Source: Sulfurovum sp. (GTDB lineage Bacteria; Campylobacterota; Campylobacteria; Campylobacterales; Sulfurovaceae). Taken from it: 64,000 bases of DNA. Where the stretch lies: assembly GCA_024637255.1 (NCBI GenBank), contig JAGXFO010000018.1:89772-153771 (forward strand). The letters are read 5' to 3'. Made by a program: the position numbers and the translations under genes. Shown here piece by piece: positions 15,985 to 25,335 of the stretch; the stretch's first letter is position 1, and every line of letters starts with the position of its first letter. The notes under the pieces are model-generated. The model saw only the letters and a list, made by a program, of their open reading frames with translations. It did no database searches and was not told the DNA's origin.

Positions 15985-17397
15985 TTAGTAATACTCTTTC
16001 ACTTTATCATGATTTTTCAAAGACTCTGGTCTATATGGTTTACAATAACCATAATCACTTATGAAGTCGTATTCAAATCTTTCTATAACTGTATGATGCA
16101 ATGTAGCAGTTTCATCAATACGGCGTATTTCCATTGGCCAAGAAAAACGAATTTTTTTCGGCCACCAACCAGGCCATTTTTCACTAATGGAACTAATTTC
16201 ACAATGTTGTATTCCTTTTGAAAAAGGAAAAAGATTTAACATTTCTTTATTAAAAATTACTGGGTGCTCAACTTCTTTATTCTGTTCAATCATCCAACTT
16301 AAGGCTATATCAGATAATCTCGACTCATCTTCATTATAACTACCACCTATATCAGAATGATTTCCCGCAAACCATACTTGCCTTAACCACATAGGATCTT
16401 GTCCTTCTGTTATCTTATAATCCGCAGAATGGCCCCAGCCAACACGAGGAAAATTCTTTCTATTTTCATCAATAGATATTGCATGACGTGCATAAGGCAC
16501 TAGATTGTCCAAAAACAAATCATAATTTTTTAGGCCCCAAGACTTCAGATGCCATTTAACTTTTAGTAAGCCGGGTTCTGGGTAGTTAGATATATAACGT
16601 ATACGCTTCTTAAATATATTAAACCCAATTAAAATAAACAATAATAAAAGTAATGCCCCGAAAACTGTTGAATGCGTGCTTGATAACAAAAAAGTAATTG
16701 CTGCAATAAATAAAGCACCAAAAAGCGACCAAAAAATAACTTTTTTCCACCAGCTTATACCTAAAGCAGCTACTGTATCAAAAACCCCTATGAAATAAGG
16801 TTGTACATTACCTTGTGCCTCACCCATTCGTCCGATACCTTCTGATCCATATTTTTTTCTAAACCTTTTGGCTTGTTCTTCTCTTTCCAGCTCATATTCT
16901 CTTCGATTTTTACTTATACCATGTTCATATACTTTAAAAACTGCTTCTTCTGCTATAGCTCTTAACTTAGTGCCGTATCTAGGAAGAGGTGTGCTATCAG
17001 CATCATGTGTTGGTATCCCACATAAATTCATAACATTTGCAACGCAACGTACTGTATACGCTCCTCGGCTAAAACCAAATAGATATATTCTATCCCCTGG
17101 TTCATAATGCTTAAGAATTGCTTCATAACAATCAACGATATTAATATTAATACCACTACCAAGTGCACTACTTAATGTTTTTTTCATTCTTTTAATAGGA
17201 TGAGAAATAAACGACTCTCCTTCTCCAGAACCTAAACCAGGATCATAAAAGGCAACTTGCTTATTTGGGTCAATGCGACTATCCGGACCAACTCTGGAGG
17301 CTCTATACATTTTGTATATATTACTAAGTCGCTGCTCCGGCCTAAGACCTCCGGCCTGTCCTGTTCCGTCTGAATAAATAACAATATTTTTTGACAT
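15985..17397 (-). CDS. DUF2235-family alpha/beta hydrolase with membrane hairpin
   Basis: 470 residues. The N-terminus MSKNIVIYSDGTGQ and the nucleophile elbow GFSRGA (S110) mark the DUF2235 family, which includes phospholipase effectors (Tle type). A later WFAGNHSDIGG segment carries a conserved His-Asp pair. Between about 210 and 262 two hydrophobic helices interrupt the hydrolase domain, giving a membrane anchor that fits attack on or sensing of lipid. No type VI secretion gene (hcp, vgrG, PAAR) is near. It lies 79 bases downstream of the subtilase gene on the same strand, so it could be the last gene of that operon. Family firm; role as a lipase inferred. Confidence 0.8.
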   Translation of the reverse strand: MSKNIVIYSDGTGQAGGLRPEQRLSNIYKMYRASRVGPDSRIDPNKQVAFYDPGLGSGEGESFISHPIKRMKKTLSSALGSGININIVDCYEAILKHYEPGDRIYLFGFSRGAYTVRCVANVMNLCGIPTHDADSTPLPRYGTKLRAIAEEAVFKVYEHGISKNRREYELEREEQAKRFRKKYGSEGIGRMGEAQGNVQPYFIGVFDTVAALGISWWKKVIFWSLFGALFIAAITFLLSSTHSTVFGALLLLLFILIGFNIFKKRIRYISNYPEPGLLKVKWHLKSWGLKNYDLFLDNLVPYARHAISIDENRKNFPRVGWGHSADYKITEGQDPMWLRQVWFAGNHSDIGGSYNEDESRLSDIALSWMIEQNKEVEHPVIFNKEMLNLFPFSKGIQHCEISSISEKWPGWWPKKIRFSWPMEIRRIDETATLHHTVIERFEYDFISDYGYCKPYRPESLKNHDKVKEYY

Positions 17398-17476
17398 ATT
17401 TCTTTTTATCCTTTATTGACTTATTTAATCATAATTATTTTTCTTGCAAATTTAGTATCACTAAATTTTCTCTAAT

Positions 17477-19651
17477 CTATATTCGGATTTTAACTTCTTG
17501 TTTTACTCGAATCGGCTGCAATATTTGATATTGTTGTCTAATACTATTATATAAAGGATAGCCTTTCTTTGATTTGAGTGTTAAAACCAGCACATACGGT
17601 AACTCTTCTGTATTTTCTTTTTTTACTACTTTACCTGCATCTCTAGCTTGATATACTACTTCAAAACATGGTTTTTTTAAAGAGCTTGCTAAAAGAATTT
17701 CCTCTTTATGCAAAGTTGTTTCCCATTTATGTGCATCTTTACGAGCATCTGATTCAGTTTGATATAACTTTTTTGGACTAAAAAAAGTCCTTGTTCTCCC
17801 CTCCTTTGGCTTGAATACAATTGTTAGTCCATTGTTTGTATAGCTATCTGGATGAGCAGGGTTAGTCTCAGCCGTAAAACAAAAAGTTGCTTTTATTGAT
17901 ATTTTTCCTTCGATTTCCTCATCGGGAAAAGGTATCGGTACTCTTAAGTATTCTGAAACGTTGAGCTTACCTTGATAAATAACGCTTACTTCGTCGTCAT
18001 CACTAAAAATTATTTGACTTACCTCAGTGGGGAATCGTCCTCTTCCTATTTCATTTTGTGGTAAATCTTTATTTTCTATATTATGAATCAGTAATGCCTT
18101 CAAGGCTAATGGATTGACTTCCGTATCAAGTGTACTAGCCAAACCAATACCTGTTCTAAGCACGAGAGGAGAAGAAAAACTTGTTCCCGCTGTTGCATGT
18201 ATTTGTCCAGAAATAGGTGAGTAAACCAAAAATGGGTTTTCTCTATCTCCACCAAATGCAATACCATCTGGCTTAATTAATCCTGGGCTTCTTCCCGGTC
18301 CTATGCAGCTATAATCTGTTTTTCTCCATGTTGCATCTTCTGTATTTGCTGCCCCTACAGCTAATGCATTTACAGTATCCGATGGGGGTTGAATACGGTT
18401 TTGATCTACCAAATTTCCATCGTTTCCAACTGCTATAGTTAATAATGTATTATTTGTTGCCAAATAGTTATCTAGCGAAGAAGTCCAAACATGTACATCA
18501 TCATCTTCAATAGGGATTTGGGGACCAAGACTGAGATTAGCAAATTGATATTTTTTTGAATGTAGCGCATGTAAAATTCTATCTAGGACTGTAAATAAGT
18601 CTGGTTCACTAGATGCAGATGTATCAAGTACTCTGTAGTGATCAATATTCGAGTATGGTATTGGCAATGTAGTCTGTCCTTCTTTCACATTACCAAATAA
18701 TATTGTTGATGTTACTTCTGATCCATGGTTCAAGAACTCTTGATCTGTTACTGCTCCACTTTCATAAATTGTTTCATTACACCACTTTGATAAATTAGTG
18801 TTTCCTATACCTCCATCAAAGACAGCTACGTTTATTCTAGTATCCTTGGCATTTTCTTCAGGTAAAGACATTGTAGGCATTTTATGTATAGTTCGCTGAA
18901 TAAGAGGTTTAAACATTCTTAATTTCGGCATTTCTCTTAATACTCGTAAATATGTAAAACTTGCGATACTTTGAGCCTGTTCTCCTGTTGCAATCATGGA
19001 TAAAAAAGTCAATCCTGGTGTCTCTATACGCTTATCATAATTGATTTTTACACCTATTATCTTGGCAAAATGATAAAATGCTTCCAATACATTCTTTTCA
19101 TACTTAGGTGTATGTACTACTACTTCAAATTCCTTTTCTCTATCTTGAAGAAAAGTACCTTTTACTTTATCTTCTGCTTCAAATAAAAAAAGTTTCTCAT
19201 TTTTCATAATCTCCTGTTCTAAAGAAAACTCCATTCTATTAAACTCCAAAGTATTAATTAAAGACTTAAAAGAATCACTATTCCCTGACATAAAAATATT
19301 AGTTGCAACCTGAGACTCTGGTGCATTCTTTAATTGTGTTTTTCTCGGACTTATACTAACTGACTTACTGCCAATATCTTGAAATCCAAATTCATTAAAA
19401 AATTTTACAGGATAATATGACTTAGCTATATATGCCGGATGTAAAATAAAGTTTGCCACGACTTTTGAATTTGGCATTGCTTCTTTAGGTATAGTGTTAA
19501 TTTTATGTATTAACTCTTGAGTATCACGAAGAAGGTGCAGCCTAGATTCTTCAAAAGAATAAGGATGAGATTTTTCACTAAACCCTTGTCTATGTGGTAT
19601 CGTATAAGTTAATGTTTCACCAAATCCCAGTAGTAAATTCCGATTATTCAT
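17477..19651 (-). CDS. ietS: Subtilisin-like serine protease, IetS-like
   Basis: 724 residues without signal peptide. Residues 1-260 are an unassigned N-terminal region. The S8 catalytic domain follows with D279 (VAVFDGG), H309 (NHGSEV), oxyanion N410 (AVGNDGN) and S491 (GTSFSSP), so the active site is complete. The C-terminal 200 residues form a beta-rich domain. A cytosolic subtilase directly after an AAA ATPase is the layout of IetAS, a two-gene anti-phage system; there the protease is presumed to be activated by the ATPase partner. The gap to the ATPase stop is 2 bases. Protease call firm, system name by architecture only. Confidence 0.8.
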   Translation of the reverse strand: MNNRNLLLGFGETLTYTIPHRQGFSEKSHPYSFEESRLHLLRDTQELIHKINTIPKEAMPNSKVVANFILHPAYIAKSYYPVKFFNEFGFQDIGSKSVSISPRKTQLKNAPESQVATNIFMSGNSDSFKSLINTLEFNRMEFSLEQEIMKNEKLFLFEAEDKVKGTFLQDREKEFEVVVHTPKYEKNVLEAFYHFAKIIGVKINYDKRIETPGLTFLSMIATGEQAQSIASFTYLRVLREMPKLRMFKPLIQRTIHKMPTMSLPEENAKDTRINVAVFDGGIGNTNLSKWCNETIYESGAVTDQEFLNHGSEVTSTILFGNVKEGQTTLPIPYSNIDHYRVLDTSASSEPDLFTVLDRILHALHSKKYQFANLSLGPQIPIEDDDVHVWTSSLDNYLATNNTLLTIAVGNDGNLVDQNRIQPPSDTVNALAVGAANTEDATWRKTDYSCIGPGRSPGLIKPDGIAFGGDRENPFLVYSPISGQIHATAGTSFSSPLVLRTGIGLASTLDTEVNPLALKALLIHNIENKDLPQNEIGRGRFPTEVSQIIFSDDDEVSVIYQGKLNVSEYLRVPIPFPDEEIEGKISIKATFCFTAETNPAHPDSYTNNGLTIVFKPKEGRTRTFFSPKKLYQTESDARKDAHKWETTLHKEEILLASSLKKPCFEVVYQARDAGKVVKKENTEELPYVLVLTLKSKKGYPLYNSIRQQYQILQPIRVKQEVKIRI

Positions 19652-19653
19652 TT

Positions 19654-20739
19654 CTATCCTTTATTCTTTTCTAGGGCTCTCACAACTGTAGATCTTGATA
19701 CACCAATAATTGATGCAATATCCATTTGAGACTTACCTTGTTCTGATAAATATTTAATCCATTGATGTTTTTCTTGCTTATTTAGAGCCAAATACTCTTT
19801 AAAATCTAATTCAAACTGCATACAAACCGTTTCTACTAATAATTTATTTTCTAAAATAGCATTTTTCTTTGCATGGTTTAATCTTTTCTCTATTGCAGAA
19901 AAGGAAAGACTCTCAATTTTACTTCCCAACCAATTAGACAGAGAGTCATTTAAACCGTTTATACTAAAAAACTTGATTATTTGTTCTTCTGTAGGTAGTT
20001 CAAAAGTAATTACTTTATCGAATCGTCTCCAAACTGCCCTATCTAATAATTCACCATGATTTGTTGCAGCAATAAGTAAAGAGGTAGTAGGCCACTCATC
20101 TATTGCTTGGAGCAAAACTGTTACTAGTCTTTTTAATTCTCCAACATCTGACTCATCATCTCTCTTTTTGGCTATTGAATCAAATTCATCAAAGAATAGA
20201 ATACATGGAAAGCTTTTTGCATAATTTAAGACTGCTCGTATATTACTGCCTGTTTTACCAAGGTAACTGCTCATAACTGTGGCAAGGTCTAATGTTAAAA
20301 GTGGGAGATTCATTTTTTCAGCTAAATAATGTGCCATTAAGGTTTTACCCACTCCGGGAGGGCCCTCCATAAGTATTGAACGTGTTGGAAGCAATCCTTC
20401 TCTCAAAAGAGAATCACTTCTTTCTCTCTCAATACATACTCTATTAATTTCTATAGCTATTTTTTCACTCCATACAGGCTCATCTTTTAACGTAACCGAT
20501 TCCAATATATTCAGTAATTGTTGTCGTGTATCTGAATCAACCGGGGAAGGCACTGATTGGTCCATGCTTCTCAAACTACTGTCTGCTAATATTAAATTAA
20601 TTTTTTTTGCAAATTTAGGATCTGACTTATTGATTTTGCTTACCAATCTTCTTACCCTCATCTCAAAACTTTTTCGATTACCGATTAAGCCATCATGCAA
20701 CAATGATATAAATAAATCTTCTGGTATTATTTCAGTCAT
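19654..20739 (-). CDS. ietA: AAA+ ATPase with C-terminal helix-turn-helix, IetA-like
   Basis: 361 residues from the ATG at 20739, which has GAGAGGG just upstream; the frame is open to 20769 but that start lacks a site. Walker A is GPPGVGKT (about 126-133), Walker B LFFDEFD (about 181-187), sensor IAATN and an Arg-rich WRRFD segment: an AAA+ of the proteasome/FtsH type. The last 40 residues (SEQGKSQMDIASIIGVSRST) form a helix-turn-helix, which suggests autoregulation or DNA sensing. Inverted repeats containing ATGATAC lie upstream. It pairs with the subtilase 2 bases downstream as in IetAS. Confidence 0.8.
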   Translation of the reverse strand: MTEIIPEDLFISLLHDGLIGNRKSFEMRVRRLVSKINKSDPKFAKKINLILADSSLRSMDQSVPSPVDSDTRQQLLNILESVTLKDEPVWSEKIAIEINRVCIERERSDSLLREGLLPTRSILMEGPPGVGKTLMAHYLAEKMNLPLLTLDLATVMSSYLGKTGSNIRAVLNYAKSFPCILFFDEFDSIAKKRDDESDVGELKRLVTVLLQAIDEWPTTSLLIAATNHGELLDRAVWRRFDKVITFELPTEEQIIKFFSINGLNDSLSNWLGSKIESLSFSAIEKRLNHAKKNAILENKLLVETVCMQFELDFKEYLALNKQEKHQWIKYLSEQGKSQMDIASIIGVSRSTVVRALEKNKG

Positions 20740-20767
20740 GTTTCCCTCTCGAACACTATAATTTAAC

Positions 20768-20861
20768 ATATGATACCATCATATTTTTAAAAAGATACAA
20801 TAAGTAATATAAAATTAGATATTTTAATTAATTTTGTATAAAATGATACATCATTTTATAC
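20768..20861. promoter_or_regulatory. Two operator-like inverted repeats upstream of ietA
   Basis: ATATGAT-ACC-ATCATAT at 20768-20784 and GTATAAAATGA-TACA-TCATTTTATAC at 20836-20861 are both perfect inverted repeats. ATGATAC occurs at both and again at about 20865. They occupy the divergent region between the ATPase gene and the plus-strand remnant at 20913. The helix-turn-helix of the ATPase is a candidate ligand (inference). Confidence 0.55.
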
Positions 20862-20912
20862 ACTATGATACAGAATTCTATGTTTTTTATATTTTATAAA
20901 AAGGTTTTTAAA

Positions 20913-21164
20913 ATGTATATATCTCGTTACCTGCAACCTAATTACTCCTATACAAAAATACAACCAGCTTTGTGAATTTATTGAAAGCTTTGGTACTTAT
21001 TACCATTATTCTAAATCAGCATACTTTATTAAATCATCATTATCTCCCAAAGAAGCACGAGACAAACCTTCTATCACACTTGACTCTAATATGATAAACT
21101 ATTCATAGGCAAAATAGCTAGGGTAGCTACGTGGAAAAGATTAGGTACAGAGAGGTCAAACTAG
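20913..21164 (+). pseudogene. Decayed SinR/Cas2-like small protein gene
   Basis: ATG at 20913 with AAAAAGG 8 bases upstream starts MYISRYLQ; after a frameshift the sequence reads YNQLCEFIESFGTYYHYSKS then AYFIKSSLSPKEARDK and LDSN, and after another frameshift IGKIARVATWKRLGTE to TAG at 21162-21164. This order (YIS-DL start, FG-YHxSxSxF helix-strand, LDSN, final I-KIxxxATW) matches SinR-like small proteins with a Cas2/VapD-type ferredoxin fold. At least two frameshifts make it nonfunctional. Confidence 0.55.
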
Positions 21165-21600
21165 ATAAAGAAAAATTTTTAGTACCCTCTGTTTGCGTGC
21201 TATAAATCCTCCAATTCTAACTTCAAATAGACTCTAGTGTTGAACATATCCAGTGTATTTTTTATATTAGAGATAAAAAATGGCCCTAGGAAATGAGCCA
21301 TGACGGTTGAGAAGCTGGTCGCTTACCATTTCCAGTAATCTTCTTTGACGGGGGGGGTTGGATAAATATTTAGGGGGTGTAGTATATGCTACCAAAAGTG
21401 ACTGACGTGGAATTTTAAACGCTCTCATCAAGATATCCATCGGCATCCACTTTCAAAGCGTATCAAAGATATTTCCAAACAGTTAAGCTTGTAGTATCTT
21501 TTATTATATTTTAGCGTTTATTATTGGAACTAAAAACTCAATCAAACTGAGCTATACAAGGTACAGAAAAGAGTTGTTAGAGTAAATGCTATAATCTAAT
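21165..21600. other. Intergenic stretch with G8 tract
   Basis: 436 bases with no assignable frame. A run of eight G lies at 21350-21357 and a run of five at 21373-21377. No inverted repeat or IS fragment was recognised. It lies downstream of the TnsE-like gene and could hold one transposon end. Confidence 0.4.
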
Positions 21601-23298
21601 TTATGAAATTATCTTACCCAAAACTCCCGCTACCCATCTCGTTTTACCGATAGTTCCTATTTTACCTGTCTTCTCATGATTTTTCGTTTTAAACTTTATC
21701 CCTGATTTCCCATCATACTGTTTTTTCAAATCATTTATTGTTTTATTATCTTCAACATAATACTTTAAAAACTCATCAAACATCTCAGGACCAAGATGAT
21801 GTTTTGAAGAAATGACCCAGGTGCTAGACGATGCACTGTTTTCTAATTCCAATAATCCAACATAAATATCTTTATACTCAAAAGTGGCTGTAATATATTG
21901 TCTGCTTCTGCCATGTATCATGCATTTAGAATTCGGATTTCCATTTTTTCTATTCATGACAGTTTTCATCTTTTTATTTGTGTGCACCTGTAAGTTTTTT
22001 ATTGTTTTTTGTGTGCCCATATAATCAACATATTGATTGAATTCATCAAAATTATATGTATGTTCACTATCATTCATTTCTTGAAACTTTTCCCCTTTGG
22101 ATGATATTCTCGCTTTTCGTATTTTATTCTCACCACTCTTTGATGAATCCGTCAGGCTTTGATCTACTGTTTCATCCGACAATGTTTCTTCCATTATCTT
22201 TAATCTTTCCAGTACTTCATCATCAGTTAGCTTGTCAGTCAGCATTTCGATATTTTTTAAACTACTGCACTTCAATCTACGATTTGCAACGATGATATTA
22301 TTTTTATATCTTCTGCTTGCGTGTTCTGACTTCAAACGTTCAGTTGTATCTGAAGGTATTTTAACCGGTACTGTCGGTAAATTATCAATATCATCTGTTT
22401 CTGTAACGATTTTTTTGCCTTGGAAAAAGGTCGTGAATTTCGAAAATCCCATAGGTGAGTCATCATCTGTTATTTCATGAACATAGACATAATGTCTTCC
22501 TTCATGAAAGAAACTATTTGATCGTGTCGAAATAGAAAACTTATTTCGTTGCGGAAATTTTGCCTTGATTGGGACATGATAAATTTTCTTATTCGGATAC
22601 ATGTCTTTCATTTTTCTGATATAAGCTTTTAAATATGTTCCTATTTTTTCAAATGCTTGGATAGCATCTGTTTGGCATAAGAACCGATGAATAAAAGGAG
22701 TTTCGCCTTCAGAAATGTAGTTAGGAACTATTATTGAGGCATTATCGGGGTTACAGTCATATCCAAAATGTAAATCTTCTAGACTGCATCTTAATGTTGC
22801 CTCTCTTAAAAGTGTCGAACGGTAATAATAATATATAGCTATTGCGTAATGAGGAATAATTAAATCAGTTAATCCCACTTTAATTAAACAACAACTTATT
22901 TTCTTTGCTTTATCTAAATAAGTTTTATTCCATCCTAGCAACTGATCTATAATATTAACATCAAGCAATACTTCTAATTGAAGATTATATTGATCTGATA
23001 CCAATCTTATATCAATATTGTATGTACGATTCTCAATTTTACTTTTCTTGTTTACCTGTTTGTCTAGCTTGCCATTTTTATAAGCTTTGTGCAATTTAAA
23101 ACCAGTAAAAAAAATTTCGGGAGATACGGGGGTTATAAAGTGTTGGCCAGTAGTTAGATTTTTAACGGCTGCGTTAAAATAACTGTTCCCGATGTCTTCA
23201 TCCAAATCGGGTTTTAAACTTAACGGCATCATAAACATAAAAGTATCGTCCGGATTATCTACCATAAAATCAGGAACGACTCTTTTTGATTTTGCCAT
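21601..23298 (-). CDS. TnsE-like transposition protein (tentative)
   Basis: 565 residues. A middle segment LIIPHYAIAIYYYYRSTLLREA resembles the conserved IP-x-E-ARxxFF region of Tn7 TnsE. The C-terminal part HGRSRQYITATFEYKDIYVG followed by LLELENSASSSTWV resembles the TnsE C-terminal domain (SR..., LLExDxS...lST). A hydrophilic linker (about 330-420) separates the two, as in TnsE. TnsE directs Tn7 to lagging-strand DNA in conjugal plasmids. The ATG follows directly on a TAA (TAAATG) without a clear ribosome site, so the gene was probably once translated by coupling to an upstream gene now missing. mnmG ends 62 bases away. The name rests on pattern similarity and position. Confidence 0.5.
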   Translation of the reverse strand: MAKSKRVVPDFMVDNPDDTFMFMMPLSLKPDLDEDIGNSYFNAAVKNLTTGQHFITPVSPEIFFTGFKLHKAYKNGKLDKQVNKKSKIENRTYNIDIRLVSDQYNLQLEVLLDVNIIDQLLGWNKTYLDKAKKISCCLIKVGLTDLIIPHYAIAIYYYYRSTLLREATLRCSLEDLHFGYDCNPDNASIIVPNYISEGETPFIHRFLCQTDAIQAFEKIGTYLKAYIRKMKDMYPNKKIYHVPIKAKFPQRNKFSISTRSNSFFHEGRHYVYVHEITDDDSPMGFSKFTTFFQGKKIVTETDDIDNLPTVPVKIPSDTTERLKSEHASRRYKNNIIVANRRLKCSSLKNIEMLTDKLTDDEVLERLKIMEETLSDETVDQSLTDSSKSGENKIRKARISSKGEKFQEMNDSEHTYNFDEFNQYVDYMGTQKTIKNLQVHTNKKMKTVMNRKNGNPNSKCMIHGRSRQYITATFEYKDIYVGLLELENSASSSTWVISSKHHLGPEMFDEFLKYYVEDNKTINDLKKQYDGKSGIKFKTKNHEKTGKIGTIGKTRWVAGVLGKIIS

Positions 23299-23391
23299 TT
23301 AAATCAATCCGTTCTCATACTTTATTGTATCTATTATCATGCTTTGTTGTTCATTATCATTATTTTTTGTTTCTTTGAGCCATTCTGATAT
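23299..23391 (-). other. Open frame overlapping the mnmG end, possible tail of a lost gene
   Basis: In the frame that stops at TAA 23299-23301 the minus strand reads ISEWLKETKNNDNEQQSMII and further DTIKYENGLI. The first part overlaps the last codons of mnmG in another frame, and the rest fills the gap. Its stop abuts the ATG of the TnsE-like gene. It could be the end of an upstream transposition gene beheaded at the mnmG junction, or chance. Confidence 0.3.
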
Positions 23392-25231
23392 GCACATGAA
23401 TAATCTCTAGTGCAGCGGGTGTCACACCCGATATCTGTGAGGCAGCAAAAAGCGTAGGTGGTGTTGCCACACCAAGTTTTTCGACTATTTCATTGCTAAG
23501 TCCAGCTATATTTTTGTATACAAAACCTTCTGGTATTTTGATTTTGAGCATATCACCCATTTGTAAAATCTGTTGCTGCTGCTTTTCAATGTAACGGCTA
23601 TATTTGGCTTCCACCAGTATTTGCTCCATTACTTCATCGTTATATTGGTCAAACTCCGGTAAAAGTGTGGTTAATTTTTCTCTATTGAAATCTCCACGGC
23701 CTATAACATCCAACCAACAGGTTCTATCATTTATCTTCACCGCACCGATTAATTCAAGTTTGGCTAAGAAGTCTTTGGTCGGCGTTACATGGTTCACACG
23801 CAAAAAGTCCAATGCTTCGTCCAAAGCCGCTTTTTTTGCCTCAAAGCGTTCCATATACACATCATCTAAAAGTCCCAACTCTTTTCCGTAGCGTGAAAGT
23901 CTCATGTCTGCATTGTCTTCACGCAAAAGCAGTCTATATTCTGCGCGGCTTGTAAACATTCGGTAAGGCTCTTTGGTTCCCTTGGTCACGAGGTCATCGA
24001 TAAGTACCCCTATATACGCTTCGTCACGTCCAAGAATAAAAGGTTCTTTGCCTTGTATACTCAGGGCTGCATTGATTCCCGCCATCAGTCCCTGCGCTGC
24101 TGCCTCTTCATACCCTGTGGTACCATTTATCTGACCTGCTGTGTACAATCCTTTGATTTTCTTGGTCTCAAGTGTATGTTTCAAATCTGTTGGCTGTACA
24201 TAGTCATACTCTATGGCATAACCGTAACGGACTATTTTCGCATTTTCCAGTCCTGCGACTGAACGTATCATCTCAAGCTGTACATCTATAGGTAAAGAGG
24301 TGCTCATACCGTTAATATAATACTCTGTCTCATCCATAGTCTGTGGCTCTACAAAAATCTGATGTCTGGGTCTATCTCTGAAACGGTTGATTTTGTCTTC
24401 TATGCTTGGGCAGTAACGCGGCCCCACCCCTTCTATCTGACCTGAGAACATCGGTGCACGGTAAAAATTTCTCTCTATAATCTCATGGGTATTTTCATTC
24501 GTATATGTCACATAGCAGGGCAACTGTTTAGGATTAAACGTTTTTCTGTCTGTCCTAAAAGAAAAAGGCGGTGGCGGTGTGTCGCCTGGCTGCACCTCCA
24601 TCACTGAAAGGTCTACAGATTTTGCATCTATCCGCGCACAGGTCCCTGTTTTTAATCGACCGATATTTAACCCTAAGCCACGCAGATATGCGGCCAACTC
24701 CACAGAAGCAAATTCGCCCTGTCTGCCGGCTGTTTGCTTTTTGTCCCCGATATGAATCAAACCATTCAGAAATGTGCCTGCTGTAATAATCACTTTAGAT
24801 GCCACATATCTGTTGCCCAGTTGTGTCGTAACCCCTTTAACTTCACCCTCTTCTATGATCAGACCATCTGCAATCTCTTGTTTTACATCAAGGTTTTTAG
24901 TATTGAATACCACGTTACGCATATAAATTCGGTACTGATCCATATCTATCTGTGCACGGCTGCCTCTGACTGCCGGACCTTTGGAAGCATTGAGCGTACG
25001 AAACTGTATACCTGTTATGTCGGTACATAAGCCCATCTCACCACCAAGAGCATCTACTTCACGCACCAAGTGACCTTTTGCCAATCCGCCTATGGCAGGA
25101 TTGCATGAAGATGCACCTATCTGTTCCGCCAATATAGTAATCATCAGTGTTTTTGCCCCCATGCGTGCAGAAGCCAAGGAGGCCTCTATGCCTGCATGTC
25201 CACCACCGATGACTATGACATCATAATTCAT
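23360..25231 (-). CDS. mnmG: tRNA uridine-5-carboxymethylaminomethyl synthesis enzyme MnmG
   Basis: 623 residues, full family length. The FAD-binding start VIGGGHAGIEASLASARMG, the conserved PAIGGLAKGHLVREVDALGG and the GARAEYR-type segment TSRAEYRLLLREDNAD identify MnmG (GidA). With MnmE it adds the carboxymethylaminomethyl group to U34 of several tRNAs, using FAD and methylene-tetrahydrofolate. The C-terminal helical domain that contacts MnmE is present (GVTPAALEIIHVHIRM). The 3' end is the border of the accessory island. A possible partner enzyme for the same nucleotide lies at 26.1-26.9 kb. Confidence 0.97.
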   Translation of the reverse strand: MNYDVIVIGGGHAGIEASLASARMGAKTLMITILAEQIGASSCNPAIGGLAKGHLVREVDALGGEMGLCTDITGIQFRTLNASKGPAVRGSRAQIDMDQYRIYMRNVVFNTKNLDVKQEIADGLIIEEGEVKGVTTQLGNRYVASKVIITAGTFLNGLIHIGDKKQTAGRQGEFASVELAAYLRGLGLNIGRLKTGTCARIDAKSVDLSVMEVQPGDTPPPPFSFRTDRKTFNPKQLPCYVTYTNENTHEIIERNFYRAPMFSGQIEGVGPRYCPSIEDKINRFRDRPRHQIFVEPQTMDETEYYINGMSTSLPIDVQLEMIRSVAGLENAKIVRYGYAIEYDYVQPTDLKHTLETKKIKGLYTAGQINGTTGYEEAAAQGLMAGINAALSIQGKEPFILGRDEAYIGVLIDDLVTKGTKEPYRMFTSRAEYRLLLREDNADMRLSRYGKELGLLDDVYMERFEAKKAALDEALDFLRVNHVTPTKDFLAKLELIGAVKINDRTCWLDVIGRGDFNREKLTTLLPEFDQYNDEVMEQILVEAKYSRYIEKQQQQILQMGDMLKIKIPEGFVYKNIAGLSNEIVEKLGVATPPTLFAASQISGVTPAALEIIHVHIRMAQRNKK

Positions 25232-25290
25232 AAAAAACCTTACTTCCTATTCACAGACCAAGGCAAGGGAATAAGAAAAAATATATATTT

Positions 25291-25313
25291 TGCTATAATA
25301 ATCGAATTATAGC
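25291..25313. promoter_or_regulatory. Overlapping divergent promoters of mnmG and ribE
   Basis: TGCTATAAT at 25291-25299 is an extended -10 on the plus strand for ribE. The minus strand has GGCTATAAT ending at 25306 for mnmG. The two form an inverted repeat GCTATAAT-6-ATTATAGC (25292-25313). A plus start near 25305 would give ribE a leader of about 145 bases. Confidence 0.65.
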
Positions 25314-25335
25314 CAAAAAATATCATTTTAAAATA

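Noticed and set aside
15985..17397. Type VI secretion effector
   Set aside because: DUF2235 proteins can be T6SS lipase effectors, but no hcp, vgrG, PAAR or immunity gene is nearby and a membrane hairpin interrupts the protein.
21350..21357. G8 tract as a second phase-variable switch
   Set aside because: No gene start or frame lies close enough for the tract to control; left as an observation only.
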